Counted from the stretch's first letter, positions 8,269 through 19,268 are shown. The stretch: 64,000 nucleotides of DNA from Paradesertivirga mongoliensis (GCF_024436395.1 NZ_JAFMZO010000002.1:434001-498000); one strand, 5' to 3'. The notes: generated by a model not told the origin, from the letters alone. Made by a program: numbers and translations.

Positions 8269-11200
8269 CTAAAAGCTGAATGATTTCATGAGTTCAATAA
8301 GCTGTTGTATTACTTTTAAATAGGCTGGCTTTATATCAGCTTCATTATTGCTATTAATACGCTGTTCCTCGGCAACCAGATCTTCCAGTAGTTGCTTCAA
8401 AAGCTCTTTTACGGCATCAGAAAAATTCGGAACTGATGACTTGATAGCCTGAAGGTGTTTTAAAATCAAGTTGTAAACATTTTCCATCGTGATCCTGGCG
8501 CTGCCAAGATCTTCGGGGATGATACATGAAATATACATCGCCAGGTCGACCAATACCTTATAAAGACCTGTTGCCTGTTCTTGCAAATCACTATTCAAGA
8601 CGAATTCAAGCAATTCGTTGAGCCATTGCTCCAACTTTTCGCTAATTTCATTTGCATTCAGAAAGTCAATTTGTTTCTCTACATCTCCTGCAGCCAGGGT
8701 TTCAAATTCTTTAAAAAATGCTTCTACTTCCGGATAAGGCTTATAAATTTCGGTAAAGACTTTAAAGAGATCCGGATTAGATTTTCCCAATTCTCTAAAA
8801 GCGATAATAATATCCATTACAGGGAAACAAGTTTTGGTCGCAGGTTTCTTAATATCGACGGTTTTGGTGCTACTATGCGAGCATACTCCATTGCTTACTT
8901 TCAACACCACCTTATATGAACCTTCTGCGGTGTAGCTGTATTTCGGATTTTCTGCTTCCGAGGTTCCGCCATCCCCAAAATTCCATTCAAATTTCTTCCC
9001 GAATTTTGAAAGACTGGTGAAGATAATTTCTGTCGCAGCAGCTTCAGTTTTAAATTCGAAAGCGGATGTTGGTTTCTGGTAAACAACCACAGTTAGTGTT
9101 GCTGTCTGACCATCTTTAGTGTAGGTAAGCGTTACCGTTTTTTGATCGGCCGATTGAAGATCAACCAGACCGGGATTGAAACTCAGAGTTCCGTCTGCAA
9201 TGCCTTCCCCGCTAAGGGTACCTCCCTCAGGAGATACGAGCACGTCCACGGCTTTGCTATCCGAACAATATTCCTTGTCCTTGATATCGATAGTGACAGG
9301 CTCTGCCGGCTGTTCTGTTTCTGTGATAGTAAAATTAATAGACGGACAATCAGAACAACACAAATATGGAAGGAAGAAATCGGCGATAACCGTTCCGTCT
9401 TCAATTTCATCAATTAATTCTCCGAGTGCGGGGTCGATCTTCCGTTCTTTAAGCAGTTCCTGAATTATTTTCTTTTCACTTTCGGAAAAGGAAGCGGTGA
9501 TACCTGCGCTTTGTAAACTGCCGCTGGTTTGTGTGTAGTTGCCTATCGTTGAACGCTCGGCCTCTTTGCTGCGATCTGACGAGAAATCACCCTTTTCGCG
9601 CCTATCAGCGGATTTTTCAGTAGCCAATCTGGCTTCCCTTTCCACAATTTCATCCCTTTCCCCGTCTTCTTCTTCATCAACAGGTGTTGCATCTTCATGA
9701 TACACCAGTATAAAAGTCCCTCCAAGAGTAACGCCAGCCTTATGCTGAATTCCCGGATGCTTTTTGATAAAAAAGGCAAACTTTTGAAGCATCAGCACAT
9801 ACAGCATCCGCGATAAGTAATCGCGATACATGGTAGTGAATTGTGCCTGTTTGCAGGCGTAGATCAAGGCGTCTAAATGATCGAGTACATCCTCAGAGAA
9901 GGTTGTATTATCTGTACGGACCGCACCGAATATGCTTTTTATATATTCGGCCACGCGGACGAGGTCGCGATGCCGCGTATTAAAAGCTGTGAGATCAAAG
10001 GTATTCAAGTCGGAGACAATGGTTTCGGAAAGCTTCTCCATATAGTACAGAAGTGCAAGCCCGATGTTATCTGCATTCGACGCGACGTTCAACTTATTAC
10101 CCAGGAACACGTCGGCGCTGATATAAGTCTGATTTTTTATGCTGGCATAGAACAATTCAAACTGATGCCCGAGGGTGTTTGCGGTAAACCTGAAAGCAGG
10201 ATCGCATTTTTTCAGTAAAGTAACCTGCGGTATGGTAGAACTGGGCGCTGGCAGTGTTGTGCTACCGCCGGGCAGGTTATAAAAATATTTCATTTCCTTG
10301 CAAAGCATGCAGGTAAGCTCTGCTGCAAGCGTATCATAGAGAGATTCCAGGTCCTGGAAATGGCACTTCGATCGGATATCGTCCTGGCTGCTTAACGAAC
10401 CACCTGCTAAGCTCCGGATTTGCGTACGTAAGGATCTGATATCGCCGCTAAGGGCAATTACATCAAAGGGCAACCGGTACTTATTCCGGCTTGAAATAAT
10501 GCTTTTCATTGCCTGTTGATACGGCTTACCAATATGCCCCTCGATCCTCAAAAAGTTATGGGGTTCCAAATCGTACAAAAGCGGCTTGATAATATCCTCA
10601 TCTGTAGAATTATAGTCATCAGCATGATAGGACAATATCTTCTTATTTTTTTCTATACGGGTCTTTTCATAATTCCAGTAGCGGTGTAATTTATATGAGC
10701 CATCGGCCACTTTATAGTAATAGGGAATCGATTTTTCGGATAATAAGATGTCGCCATATTTACTTGGCGTTATCCGGATGCTGGTGTCGGCCTTTTGGGA
10801 GTTTTTAGACTTGAGTACTACCGGCGGAACAAAGAACTTTTCGACAAGCAGCGCAATCCGTCTGAATAGAAATCGAAGTTCGGCGGTGATGGCATGATTG
10901 GCGTTTAATATGGGCGAGGGAATAAAATAATGCCGGTAGGCGCTTTTTGACTTTGAGGTATCCTGAATAGCCAAATCGAGCAACAAATGCCTTGGAAACA
11001 AATTACTATCCGGGCAGCATAAACTTATGGCCCGGGTTCCTACCTTCCGCAGTTCTTCATAAGCCAGTAAAATGTCCGAAAATAAATCATAGTAATATTG
11101 CAGGTTAAGCAACTGCTCATCGCTGATATTTCCGTCGTGCAGAAACTTGAAGTTATTTGCTAAGCCGGTAAACGGATTTGTGGGATAAATATCTATAACA

Positions 11201-11928
11201 AGCGGTGAAAGCGTGGTATATACGCTTGCTAACAAGGTTTCGGCTTGCGTTAAAAAGCTGCTGTTTAACACGCTTTGATAGGCTTCAAATATTGCGGCCG
11301 TATCAGCGAGCGAGCTTGCTGTTACATCAAACCTCCGCATTTTTAACTCATCCAACTGCTGGTAAGTATCGGTAACTACCGAAGTCCCGTCTAGCAAGGA
11401 CGTAACATTCGCCTTATCTATTAATAGGGGCTTGAAACTCACCGTTACATTAACACCTTTATCGTCGCATGAATTAGGGTTACAATTTTTTGAGTTTTCT
11501 TCCAGTATTTCCACAAACAAGAGAACTACCTTATTTTGCAAAAATGTACTGCCAAGCGCGGTTGTACCTTCTTCAACCGCTGTCTGCTTCAACTCATTAA
11601 TGGTAAACCGTTGTGTCCTGGTGCTATCAACAAACTTGTCGTAAAGCCTGTCCTGAACCGCATCAAATGCCTTATAGGAGGTATAAGTAGTTTCAGGCAC
11701 TGCAATCAGATAACCTTCAGACGTTACTCCGCAACCTTGGGTAATCACGATGGACGTACCATCGGCAGCAGTTTTCACCTCTAAACCGCACACAATACCA
11801 ATCCCGATCAGGTTGGTTCTGCTAAGCCTGCCCTGCTCTTCAAGGTATTCGAACAGCTGGTTTAAATGCTCTGAAGTCAGCAGCTGGTCAGGTACGAATT
11901 CGGGGTAATTTAGTTTTGAAGGTAACAT
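8269..11928 (-). CDS. Large eCIS structural protein with PKD domain
   Basis: A 1219-residue protein. The N-terminus (YPEFVPDQLLTSEHLNQLFEYLEEQ, here written in part: LTSEHLNQLFEYL) resembles a conserved start seen in large Bacteroidota eCIS proteins at this locus. An acidic/basic linker (DEEEDGERDEIVEREAR) lies near residue 750. A PKD-type beta domain at about 935-1035 carries FEWNFGDGGTS. The C-terminus (about 1050-1219) is helical. It occupies the Afp13 (fibre) slot, but has no fibre-like repeats, so it may be a fibre substitute, a baseplate accessory or a cell-surface anchor. No signal peptide. The exact role is unknown. Confidence 0.6.
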   Translation of the reverse strand: MLPSKLNYPEFVPDQLLTSEHLNQLFEYLEEQGRLSRTNLIGIGIVCGLEVKTAADGTSIVITQGCGVTSEGYLIAVPETTYTSYKAFDAVQDRLYDKFVDSTRTQRFTINELKQTAVEEGTTALGSTFLQNKVVLLFVEILEENSKNCNPNSCDDKGVNVTVSFKPLLIDKANVTSLLDGTSVVTDTYQQLDELKMRRFDVTASSLADTAAIFEAYQSVLNSSFLTQAETLLASVYTTLSPLVIDIYPTNPFTGLANNFKFLHDGNISDEQLLNLQYYYDLFSDILLAYEELRKVGTRAISLCCPDSNLFPRHLLLDLAIQDTSKSKSAYRHYFIPSPILNANHAITAELRFLFRRIALLVEKFFVPPVVLKSKNSQKADTSIRITPSKYGDILLSEKSIPYYYKVADGSYKLHRYWNYEKTRIEKNKKILSYHADDYNSTDEDIIKPLLYDLEPHNFLRIEGHIGKPYQQAMKSIISSRNKYRLPFDVIALSGDIRSLRTQIRSLAGGSLSSQDDIRSKCHFQDLESLYDTLAAELTCMLCKEMKYFYNLPGGSTTLPAPSSTIPQVTLLKKCDPAFRFTANTLGHQFELFYASIKNQTYISADVFLGNKLNVASNADNIGLALLYYMEKLSETIVSDLNTFDLTAFNTRHRDLVRVAEYIKSIFGAVRTDNTTFSEDVLDHLDALIYACKQAQFTTMYRDYLSRMLYVLMLQKFAFFIKKHPGIQHKAGVTLGGTFILVYHEDATPVDEEEDGERDEIVEREARLATEKSADRREKGDFSSDRSKEAERSTIGNYTQTSGSLQSAGITASFSESEKKIIQELLKERKIDPALGELIDEIEDGTVIADFFLPYLCCSDCPSINFTITETEQPAEPVTIDIKDKEYCSDSKAVDVLVSPEGGTLSGEGIADGTLSFNPGLVDLQSADQKTVTLTYTKDGQTATLTVVVYQKPTSAFEFKTEAAATEIIFTSLSKFGKKFEWNFGDGGTSEAENPKYSYTAEGSYKVVLKVSNGVCSHSSTKTVDIKKPATKTCFPVMDIIIAFRELGKSNPDLFKVFTEIYKPYPEVEAFFKEFETLAAGDVEKQIDFLNANEISEKLEQWLNELLEFVLNSDLQEQATGLYKVLVDLAMYISCIIPEDLGSARITMENVYNLILKHLQAIKSSVPNFSDAVKELLKQLLEDLVAEEQRINSNNEADIKPAYLKVIQQLIELMKSFSF

Positions 11929-12009
11929 AACACTGTTTTTAAAATTTCACCAGTAAATATTTTAGGTTAGAAACCACAGAAGCAAGCCTTATTGACACCT
12001 GTGGCCGGT

Positions 12010-15000
12010 TCATATTATTGTTTGATTCAGGTAAACCCGGTTCTCGTCGTTGCCGTCTGCGCAATCGTGTAATGAAGCCTTCGGATACACCGATTTCAAC
12101 TTTACAAATTCATCCAAAAGGGCAGTAAGCGCCTGATGCAAGGCCAGTTTATCGACCTTGTCTTTCGCCAATTCGGCCAACCATGCGCAATACAGGGGCT
12201 CGAATTTTTCTAATTGCTCATTACTTACCCAGCAAATTTTTAATCCCAAATGAGCAGGTATTTCCATGCGAATGGTATCCTCCGCAAAACGGCGAAAAGC
12301 AATGCCCGAATTTGCCAGACCAGCTTCACCATTCATCACAATGGTCATACGAAATGAATAGGGATCTTCTTCCCCGCATACTTCACAATTGGGAGGAATG
12401 CAGATTGAAAGAAGGGGATCGCCTTCGGCAAAGGTGGCGTCGGGCCGATTTCTGGGCCGCAGTAAAAGATGCTCTATGATTAACACCTTATCGGCCAACA
12501 GTATCTGTTTACCAAAAGTTATAATTTCATCGCGAGCGGCTGTCGCGGCAGCTTCTGTGACAAAACTCTGCTTCCGCGAGGCGATCACCTCACCGGTACT
12601 ATCGGTCAAATTAACACACCACTTCTTCTCTTTTTTAATTTCGTAGTTGCTCTCCGAGGTAATATACTTCAGCACTTCGGTGATTTCCTTCTGAGCCTTC
12701 GCTTCGGCTAATGAAACATCCGGATCTTTATATCTGGTGCTTCCGCTGATATAGATTTTCCCATTTTCGTCGATCAATCGCCACCTTCGTTCAAAGGACA
12801 CACCATCCACGTCGGTCTCTTCGTACAATTCAAAATGCTCGTATGCCTTTTTTAACCCAAGTAATCGCTCGATCCGGGTCTTCAAGCCGGCTATATTCTC
12901 ATTGCTGCATACATGAACCGTGTCTTTGTAATTAAATGCTCTGGCGCGGTTTCGGCTCATAAATGGTAAATCTTTTAAAAAGCTGATTTTGTTCTTGATC
13001 AGTATCTCATCAGCTAACTTCTTATTTCCTTCATACGAATACAGCATCAGGGCATAATCAGTGAACTGCTCGGCGAAACGCGACATTAAGCTGTCGAGGA
13101 AACGGTTTCGCCGGTCGAGAAAGGTTGTTTGATTTTCGATAAGGCTATCAAGACTTGCCTGATTCAATACTGCACCATTTACCTCCGCATATAAATCAGA
13201 AATACCGGGCAAGTCGCTATCGCTGAAAAGCTTTGCATAATACGTTTTTGTGACACCTGTGTCGAGAGAAAACAAGTCTTTTACATGACTCAACTGTTCG
13301 AGGTAGTTTACCAGAATTTGTTCGAATACCAACAAATACGCTTTTAGCTGTTTTGCCTGCGCCCTGCGTTCTTCCGATGCTTGTGATGGTAAACCTTCGT
13401 AACCCACTCCGTAAGTTAAAGGCAAGCCGTTTTGAACCGGCGAATATTGATTCAGCGAATAGTACGTTCCTTCCGGGACGAGCAAGTCGTTATCTGTTAC
13501 CGAAAACTGCGATTGAGAGTTCGTTCCGAGGATGACTTGTAAGGTATCGGCTAGTTCAAGCTTATCGGGCAGAAAGGGTAGCCCGTTCTTAAACAGCAAA
13601 AATTTGGAGCCTTCTATATATAAACGAGGCTGATGATTGTATGACACCGGCATCGTCCATGACTCACTCTGAACCCGGTTACCCTCTTTATCATACCTTA
13701 CAATAACCAAATTGCGTATGGCAATAACTCCAGGAATATCCGCAAGCAGGTTTATAATATCTGACGAGCGTAATTCTGTCTTGAGTTGAGTCTCGTCAAG
13801 TTGCTCATTGTCGATAAATCCGTTTGTTAGCTGGGGGCCTTCGAAAATTTCATCAACGGGCGTGCCGGCATCAAGTAATTCTTTTAATGAATAGAACCGT
13901 ATATCGGGACTGAAATATTGGCTAATCAGATAGTACGCCTCGGCCATTACCTGCTCAATATCAGCGTCGGGTGTAAGATCCATATCTGCGCATATGGCCA
14001 TATCCTCCACTTCCACCCCTTTAATTGAACAGTAATCTTCGCAAAGATTGCGATGTTCATGCAATACCGATCGTGTTTCAGCAATTACCGCATCGGCCTT
14101 CTTAATCTTTTCGAGGTACTTTGCCATGATACCCGATGCAGAGGCGTCTTCGATAGCCGTCGACAGGTCGGCAAGCTGAACGGCTTTTCTTTCTGCATCG
14201 CTGTTGAACCAAACAGAAAAAGGAACATCGGTCAACGTAAGTGTATCGGTTACCGTCAGATCGGTTTTATCCAGGGCAAAAACCACATCCAATGTTACAT
14301 AAAGCGGCTTTCTCAGAGCACGGCCCAACTCAGTTTGCGGGATGTCGACATTATCGCCTTTGTTTCCTGAAATAAATTGCACGCTGACCTGAGTAATCGC
14401 GGTAGTCGATTCTCTAAACGAAGCGAATTTAGTCTTATCTGCTTCTACTTCGTTCCAGGAAGGCAGCCGTATTTCAATGGCGGCGGTGGCATACTCCAGG
14501 CTTACAGTATCAGAGATAAAACTAAAATTGTATTTAATCTTACCGCTGTTTAAATCGCCCACACCCTCCTCTTCTTCGAATTCAATCAGTACGTCATAAA
14601 AGCCTTTAACAATTATTTTATGCTCGGTAGCCGGAGAATATTGTAATACACTTTTAGCGCAGTTAGCGTATAAAAAGAGTCCATCGCAGGGGCATTCTTT
14701 GCAGAAGAGCCAGGCATTTTTAATTCCGTCTATATCAATCAGTAGCTTACGGTAATCCTGGCTCGTCCAGGGATTAACAGTGAGTATTTCCCTGGCGGTA
14801 AAAAATGCCTGCTTGTCGAAATCTGCTTTTATTCCTGGTGGTTCGGCCAATATATCCTTGATATCAAAAGAAGTACGATATCCCAAGTCTGTAATTGAGT
14901 AGCAAAGCAGCTCCAGCAGGGTAATACCTGGATCGTGAATATTATAGTCCGTCCATAAGCTGCTGCCTAAAGCTTCGATATACTCCATTCCCTTTTCGCG

Positions 15001-15066
15001 CAGGAAGTTGTAGTCTTCGCTGTTTCTTAGAACGGGGTGCTTTAATATGGTAAGGTTTTCGGCCAT
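12010..15066 (-). CDS. Baseplate J-like protein (Afp12-type)
   Basis: A 1018-residue protein. The start, with YIEALGSSLWTDYN followed by HDPGITLLELLCYSITDLGYR, is the signature of the second large baseplate component in eCIS clusters (Afp12/Alg12 type). The PGITLLELL motif is shared with phage baseplate J/gp6 proteins. Later parts contain cysteine pairs (CKECPCDG near 125, CEVCGEED near 900) that could bind a metal. It lies 21 nt behind the Afp11-like gene. In the particle it would form part of the wedge ring around the spike. Family assignment is good; domain boundaries are approximate. Confidence 0.75.
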   Translation of the reverse strand: MAENLTILKHPVLRNSEDYNFLREKGMEYIEALGSSLWTDYNIHDPGITLLELLCYSITDLGYRTSFDIKDILAEPPGIKADFDKQAFFTAREILTVNPWTSQDYRKLLIDIDGIKNAWLFCKECPCDGLFLYANCAKSVLQYSPATEHKIIVKGFYDVLIEFEEEEGVGDLNSGKIKYNFSFISDTVSLEYATAAIEIRLPSWNEVEADKTKFASFRESTTAITQVSVQFISGNKGDNVDIPQTELGRALRKPLYVTLDVVFALDKTDLTVTDTLTLTDVPFSVWFNSDAERKAVQLADLSTAIEDASASGIMAKYLEKIKKADAVIAETRSVLHEHRNLCEDYCSIKGVEVEDMAICADMDLTPDADIEQVMAEAYYLISQYFSPDIRFYSLKELLDAGTPVDEIFEGPQLTNGFIDNEQLDETQLKTELRSSDIINLLADIPGVIAIRNLVIVRYDKEGNRVQSESWTMPVSYNHQPRLYIEGSKFLLFKNGLPFLPDKLELADTLQVILGTNSQSQFSVTDNDLLVPEGTYYSLNQYSPVQNGLPLTYGVGYEGLPSQASEERRAQAKQLKAYLLVFEQILVNYLEQLSHVKDLFSLDTGVTKTYYAKLFSDSDLPGISDLYAEVNGAVLNQASLDSLIENQTTFLDRRNRFLDSLMSRFAEQFTDYALMLYSYEGNKKLADEILIKNKISFLKDLPFMSRNRARAFNYKDTVHVCSNENIAGLKTRIERLLGLKKAYEHFELYEETDVDGVSFERRWRLIDENGKIYISGSTRYKDPDVSLAEAKAQKEITEVLKYITSESNYEIKKEKKWCVNLTDSTGEVIASRKQSFVTEAAATAARDEIITFGKQILLADKVLIIEHLLLRPRNRPDATFAEGDPLLSICIPPNCEVCGEEDPYSFRMTIVMNGEAGLANSGIAFRRFAEDTIRMEIPAHLGLKICWVSNEQLEKFEPLYCAWLAELAKDKVDKLALHQALTALLDEFVKLKSVYPKASLHDCADGNDENRVYLNQTII

Positions 15067-15087
15067 GCTAATGTCTTTCTTAGCTTA

Positions 15088-18000
15088 TCATTCTTGTATT
15101 TCATTGTATTCGTCCACGCAGTCTTCTTCGTCCGCGCTCGCTGCGGCTTCTGCCAGTTGGTGGATGGTATGTTTTGACGCAGGCGCCGACACAAGAATTG
15201 ATTTAGTGGTAGACGCTTCAATGGTATCGGTATCCGGACTTTCCGTTGCCGAAGTTTCATCGGTACGGTGATACATTTTTACATCGGTAATGAAATCCAC
15301 ATAGCTGCGCTCTTCGATAAAATTGATTAGCGTTGATTTATGAATTTTACCTCCAAAGTCGATATCGCTTGCATTTCCGTATGCCCATGGAGTAAGAAAC
15401 TCGGTTATTTCCTGCTGCAGCAGCTCGCGATAATAATTAAACTCAAGTCCGCTGAGCAGCTTTAGCTTAAACTCCAGCCTTACTTCTTCAAATTGCGGAT
15501 GCCTTACATTGAGTTGTACATGACAGGATATCTTCTTTTTGAGAAAGGCCTCAATTTCTTCAAGTACATTTTGGTTGGTATACGGGCGAAGCGGGTTGGC
15601 ATCATTCCGGTTCAGCAAATCGGGAATGGTGATGATAGTTACGTGTCCGGGAGAAATTTCGTTGTACTCTGTACCCGAGAACCTGGTATGATTAAGGCAC
15701 TTCACCTTATGGATGGCAGGAAAAGCCTCAAGAATTAGGTGTTCATAATCCCAGATGGTAATAGCCCGCGATTTATGGCGTAGGCGCTCGCTTACCCTTG
15801 GATAATATTTCGCTGTACTTTCAACCGAACGGCCGCCAAACGATGGATACGGCTGTGTGATTTTTTTAATAGAGGATGAAGGTTCTTTCAATTTAGCGAT
15901 ACTTCCGGCAGGTAAAGCAGAGTCCTGAAAATCAGGAGCGTTGTTATTGGGCTGAAAAGTTACGAGAGCCGCTTGAGCATCAACCGAAAGCGCTTTGCAT
16001 ACCGCTTCAGCATTTTCTGTTACCGATGCCCTCAGCCATATATACCCGGGAGGCAAAAGCGTATTATCTATGCTCGCATCGCCCGGAATTACAAAGTAGA
16101 CTATTCCCGACTGTACCAGCTGACCTGTGGCGTCGCTTACCGACTGTCCGTCAAATGCTTTCCATTCATTATCGCTTAAATAGCTCCAGCTCAGATGCTC
16201 ATCCGGCTTATCCTGCAAGGGATTGCTCGTTCCCTCCAGCAGTTGAAACAACACAGACACACTCTGGCCCGCTTGCAGGTTTTCCAGTCCAATGTAAAGT
16301 TCGCCGGTGTTGCCGACACTGCTCACTGAATCTTCAAATTGAGGTAACAATGAGATATCGGCCGCTCCATTCAGGCCAGTATGTTGCTCCGCCTCGCCGA
16401 AGGGGTATAGATGAAAGAACTGTATATCACGGCTTTCAAAGCCAACAGCATCCATTACATCCACAGAAACCGAAGCTTTGTAATGCAGGGATATTTTGTC
16501 AATAGTGGGAGTATAAGGCTCATCGGGCTCCGTTACTGTGGGAGTGCCTCCCGTATCAGTCTTAGCCAGGTCGATAAGATATTTAGTTAGCTGTTTTTGA
16601 TATTCATCGTGGCCAAACCCCTCGTTTAAAGACAGTTTGATAAAGCCATTTACTGATGTTATGGCGTAAGCGTTATAACTCTCGCCGTATTCTGCGGTGA
16701 CATCCTCTGATAAAGCCAGCAGGGTTGAAGGAAAACTGACGTTCGCGTTTGGCGATGAGTTGGTAGAACTATAATCACTAAGGATGCTGACGCTCGCGTC
16801 TAAATCAGTCCAGGTACCTTTTTCAAGAAAAAGGACTTTAACCTGGGGATTTGCATCCGGGTCGGTATCAGTCGCCTCGTAATCAATATCTCTGCTGCTC
16901 GCAGGTAAATCTTTCCAATTCACATTAAAATACAGGCTTGCATTTTTCTTTGTAAACAATTCCCGACTTCCCACAACCAGCGACGCCCCCTTTTTTGGCG
17001 CGGGCCCGAAAGGAAGAAATGGTTTGGCGGGGTCGAGCACTCCAAAATCGTTGGACAGAAAGAGATTTTTCAGGCCGCCGGTTATTATATTATCATCCGC
17101 ATCAAGCCCAACTTTTACCTCAAGCTCAACATTGTTAATAATAATGTCTTTTAATTGCTCATATTGATAAGCTGCCGTATTACTATTGGTCAAATAAACT
17201 TTAAGCAACGGAACATTAGAATTGAATAAGCCGCCATGTATGGCATCATCATAGTTGATTATCGCCGGAACATCTCCGCGAATAGTGAATGACAACACAC
17301 TGCTCGTGCCATCACTGCTTGTTGTCCATGTGGGAGCAGCCGTTTTATACCAACCGTCTTCTGTAGTTAAGTAACACTCGACAGAATTCAAAGCGACTAA
17401 TTGCTGCGCGGTAAATGCCGGAGAAAATTTAACCCTCACCAGACGTTCGCCTTCAGCTAAAGACAAATTAGAGGATGCGATGGCAAAACCTATTTGCGCC
17501 AGGGGCATATTGATACTGGTGAGAGTACCATCCACTACTGTCTTATTGATGTAAGGATGCCATTCCTTATATTCTGTCTCAATTTCGGCGCCTAAACCGT
17601 CCGCCGAGTTACTTACGGGCGAAGCAAACAGCCGCCGCTCGTTGATAACTGATCCATGATTGTCGGAACTCGAGCCTTTATAAACCGACATCAGCTTCGC
17701 AACCTTCGCTTTATTAAATACTACATCCTTATCCATCGCGTACGACACCTCCTTGCCCAGGCTGTCTTTACCAGCTTTTAGTAAAGAGCCTTGTTTGAGC
17801 AGGTAAGTATCCGCCTGTTTAGCCAGTTCTACCAGAATATGAGCCTTATTGGGCGTAGATCCCCGAGGGCTAAGGCGCAAAACCTCCTTATAATAAAAAT
17901 CTAAATGCGATTGGGTTAGGGTGTTAATATGTTCTTTCGAGAAACGGAAAAGCTGTAGAAACGCAAGAAACAAAGCATAGTGAGGCGTATGCGTATTTAA

Positions 18001-18807
18001 GGATAATGTTTGCACGAGCGAGGCTTCTGCGCCCTTAATGATCTTCGCATAGGCCATTAAAAACTGGTCGAACAGCCCTTTAAATAGGTTATGGTTGGCT
18101 GCATGGTTTATTTTGCGAATGGCTTCGGAAGCCGGATCTCCGTAGATGCTCTTATCACCCGTGATGCCAGAGTAAAAGTCGGCCCAGGTTGTTGAATCTT
18201 TAAACCAAACAGAAGACAGGCCCTCTGCTATCCTTGTTTGAGCTTTCACAACCGACAATCTCAGAATTCTCCAGTCCGCATGGTCAAGTTCCTTAGTCAA
18301 ACCAAGCTTTCTCCCTCCCTTATAATAGGCTAGAAGCCTTTTCAAAGCCGGTTGCAACTTCAGCCGAATCAGATTTAAAATGGTGAATTTAAACTGATTG
18401 TCGTCGGCAAGTTTCAACAGAAAATCGTCGAGAGCCTTGCATAACGTAAGGATACCGCTAAATAAAGCGCCTAAATTTTCTTTTTTTTCGCTGAGCTGCC
18501 CCTCATCGCTTTTTAAAACATCGAATTTTGATTTTATCTCCAACTTATACGTATCAACGTCCTGTATTGCGATAGAGCCCAGAACCGCCGAGACATCGCT
18601 TTCAAAAAATGGCTTCCAGTTTCCGACTGCCTTGTTGGTGGCGTCGTAATAGTTCAAATAGGTAGAAAATTCGCTGGCAAACACCATCCAATCGGCATAA
18701 TCGCGTTCATCTACGCTGACGTAACCCGCCGTCATACCTTTGAGCATGCGCTGTTCCTGACTTGTACCGCCTCTCTTTAATGGATTTTTATTGTTACCGC
18801 AAGCCAT
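15088..18807 (-). CDS. Baseplate J/gp47-family protein (Afp11-type)
   Basis: A 1239-residue protein. The late segment YYPRVSERLRHKSRAI followed by TIWDYEHLILEAFP is the hallmark of baseplate assembly J-like proteins of contractile injection systems. The N-terminus has MACGNNKNPLKRGGTSQ and mostly helical sequence; the middle is rich in beta-type sequence. It is much longer than phage gpJ (about 300 residues), as is usual for Afp11. It is 3 nt downstream of gp25 and immediately upstream of the second baseplate gene. Role inferred: inner wedge of the baseplate. Confidence 0.8.
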   Translation of the reverse strand: MACGNNKNPLKRGGTSQEQRMLKGMTAGYVSVDERDYADWMVFASEFSTYLNYYDATNKAVGNWKPFFESDVSAVLGSIAIQDVDTYKLEIKSKFDVLKSDEGQLSEKKENLGALFSGILTLCKALDDFLLKLADDNQFKFTILNLIRLKLQPALKRLLAYYKGGRKLGLTKELDHADWRILRLSVVKAQTRIAEGLSSVWFKDSTTWADFYSGITGDKSIYGDPASEAIRKINHAANHNLFKGLFDQFLMAYAKIIKGAEASLVQTLSLNTHTPHYALFLAFLQLFRFSKEHINTLTQSHLDFYYKEVLRLSPRGSTPNKAHILVELAKQADTYLLKQGSLLKAGKDSLGKEVSYAMDKDVVFNKAKVAKLMSVYKGSSSDNHGSVINERRLFASPVSNSADGLGAEIETEYKEWHPYINKTVVDGTLTSINMPLAQIGFAIASSNLSLAEGERLVRVKFSPAFTAQQLVALNSVECYLTTEDGWYKTAAPTWTTSSDGTSSVLSFTIRGDVPAIINYDDAIHGGLFNSNVPLLKVYLTNSNTAAYQYEQLKDIIINNVELEVKVGLDADDNIITGGLKNLFLSNDFGVLDPAKPFLPFGPAPKKGASLVVGSRELFTKKNASLYFNVNWKDLPASSRDIDYEATDTDPDANPQVKVLFLEKGTWTDLDASVSILSDYSSTNSSPNANVSFPSTLLALSEDVTAEYGESYNAYAITSVNGFIKLSLNEGFGHDEYQKQLTKYLIDLAKTDTGGTPTVTEPDEPYTPTIDKISLHYKASVSVDVMDAVGFESRDIQFFHLYPFGEAEQHTGLNGAADISLLPQFEDSVSSVGNTGELYIGLENLQAGQSVSVLFQLLEGTSNPLQDKPDEHLSWSYLSDNEWKAFDGQSVSDATGQLVQSGIVYFVIPGDASIDNTLLPPGYIWLRASVTENAEAVCKALSVDAQAALVTFQPNNNAPDFQDSALPAGSIAKLKEPSSSIKKITQPYPSFGGRSVESTAKYYPRVSERLRHKSRAITIWDYEHLILEAFPAIHKVKCLNHTRFSGTEYNEISPGHVTIITIPDLLNRNDANPLRPYTNQNVLEEIEAFLKKKISCHVQLNVRHPQFEEVRLEFKLKLLSGLEFNYYRELLQQEITEFLTPWAYGNASDIDFGGKIHKSTLINFIEERSYVDFITDVKMYHRTDETSATESPDTDTIEASTTKSILVSAPASKHTIHQLAEAAASADEEDCVDEYNEIQE

Positions 18808-18810
18808 TGG

Positions 18811-19260
18811 TTAGAAAGCTACAGGGTTATTAGTGGTGATAAATTGCAGTTCGGTTCCCTCGTTCCGGTAATAAGGGTATACAAAATTGAATCTTGAGTT
18901 GGTCGCCCGAACCACATATTCAATTTCGAGTACAATAATCCCTTCCAGTTCATTATCTGTATTTAGCTCGATCTTTTTTGCATCAATTCTAGGTTCGAAG
19001 TATAGAATGGCAGTTTTTATTTTGTCGATGATGAGCGTTTTAGTGGTAGTATCCAGCGCCTCGAAAATCAGCTCGTCCATATTGCAGCCATATTTTGGCT
19101 GCATTAGCCTTTCGCCTACTCCCGTCGACAATAATATTTCAAGGCTTTTATAGATATCATCAACTTTTTCAGTCATTTCTACCGACTGCGAAGTGATATT
19201 AAAAGTGGGAGGAAAACTCCATCCGCGGCCTAAAAAATCGTTTGTTATTTCTGCCATCAT
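18811..19260 (-). CDS. gp25-like baseplate wedge protein (Afp9-type)
   Basis: A 149-residue protein of the GPW/gp25 family. Typical features are FLGRGWSFPP at the N-terminus, then ILLSTGVGERLMQPKYGC and a C-terminal strand region starting at FEPRIDAKKIEL. The GERxMxPxYG core is the family signature. The protein connects sheath and baseplate in contractile tails. It sits between PAAR and the Afp11-like gene with spacings of 8 and 3 nt. An ATG ATG doublet at the start leaves the initiation codon ambiguous by one residue. Confidence 0.88.
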   Translation of the reverse strand: MMAEITNDFLGRGWSFPPTFNITSQSVEMTEKVDDIYKSLEILLSTGVGERLMQPKYGCNMDELIFEALDTTTKTLIIDKIKTAILYFEPRIDAKKIELNTDNELEGIIVLEIEYVVRATNSRFNFVYPYYRNEGTELQFITTNNPVAF

Positions 19261-19268
19261 TCAATTAT

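Noticed and set aside
16026..16505. Plus-strand frame of 159 codons
   Set aside because: It lies fully inside the Afp11-like baseplate gene on the other strand and shows no domain.
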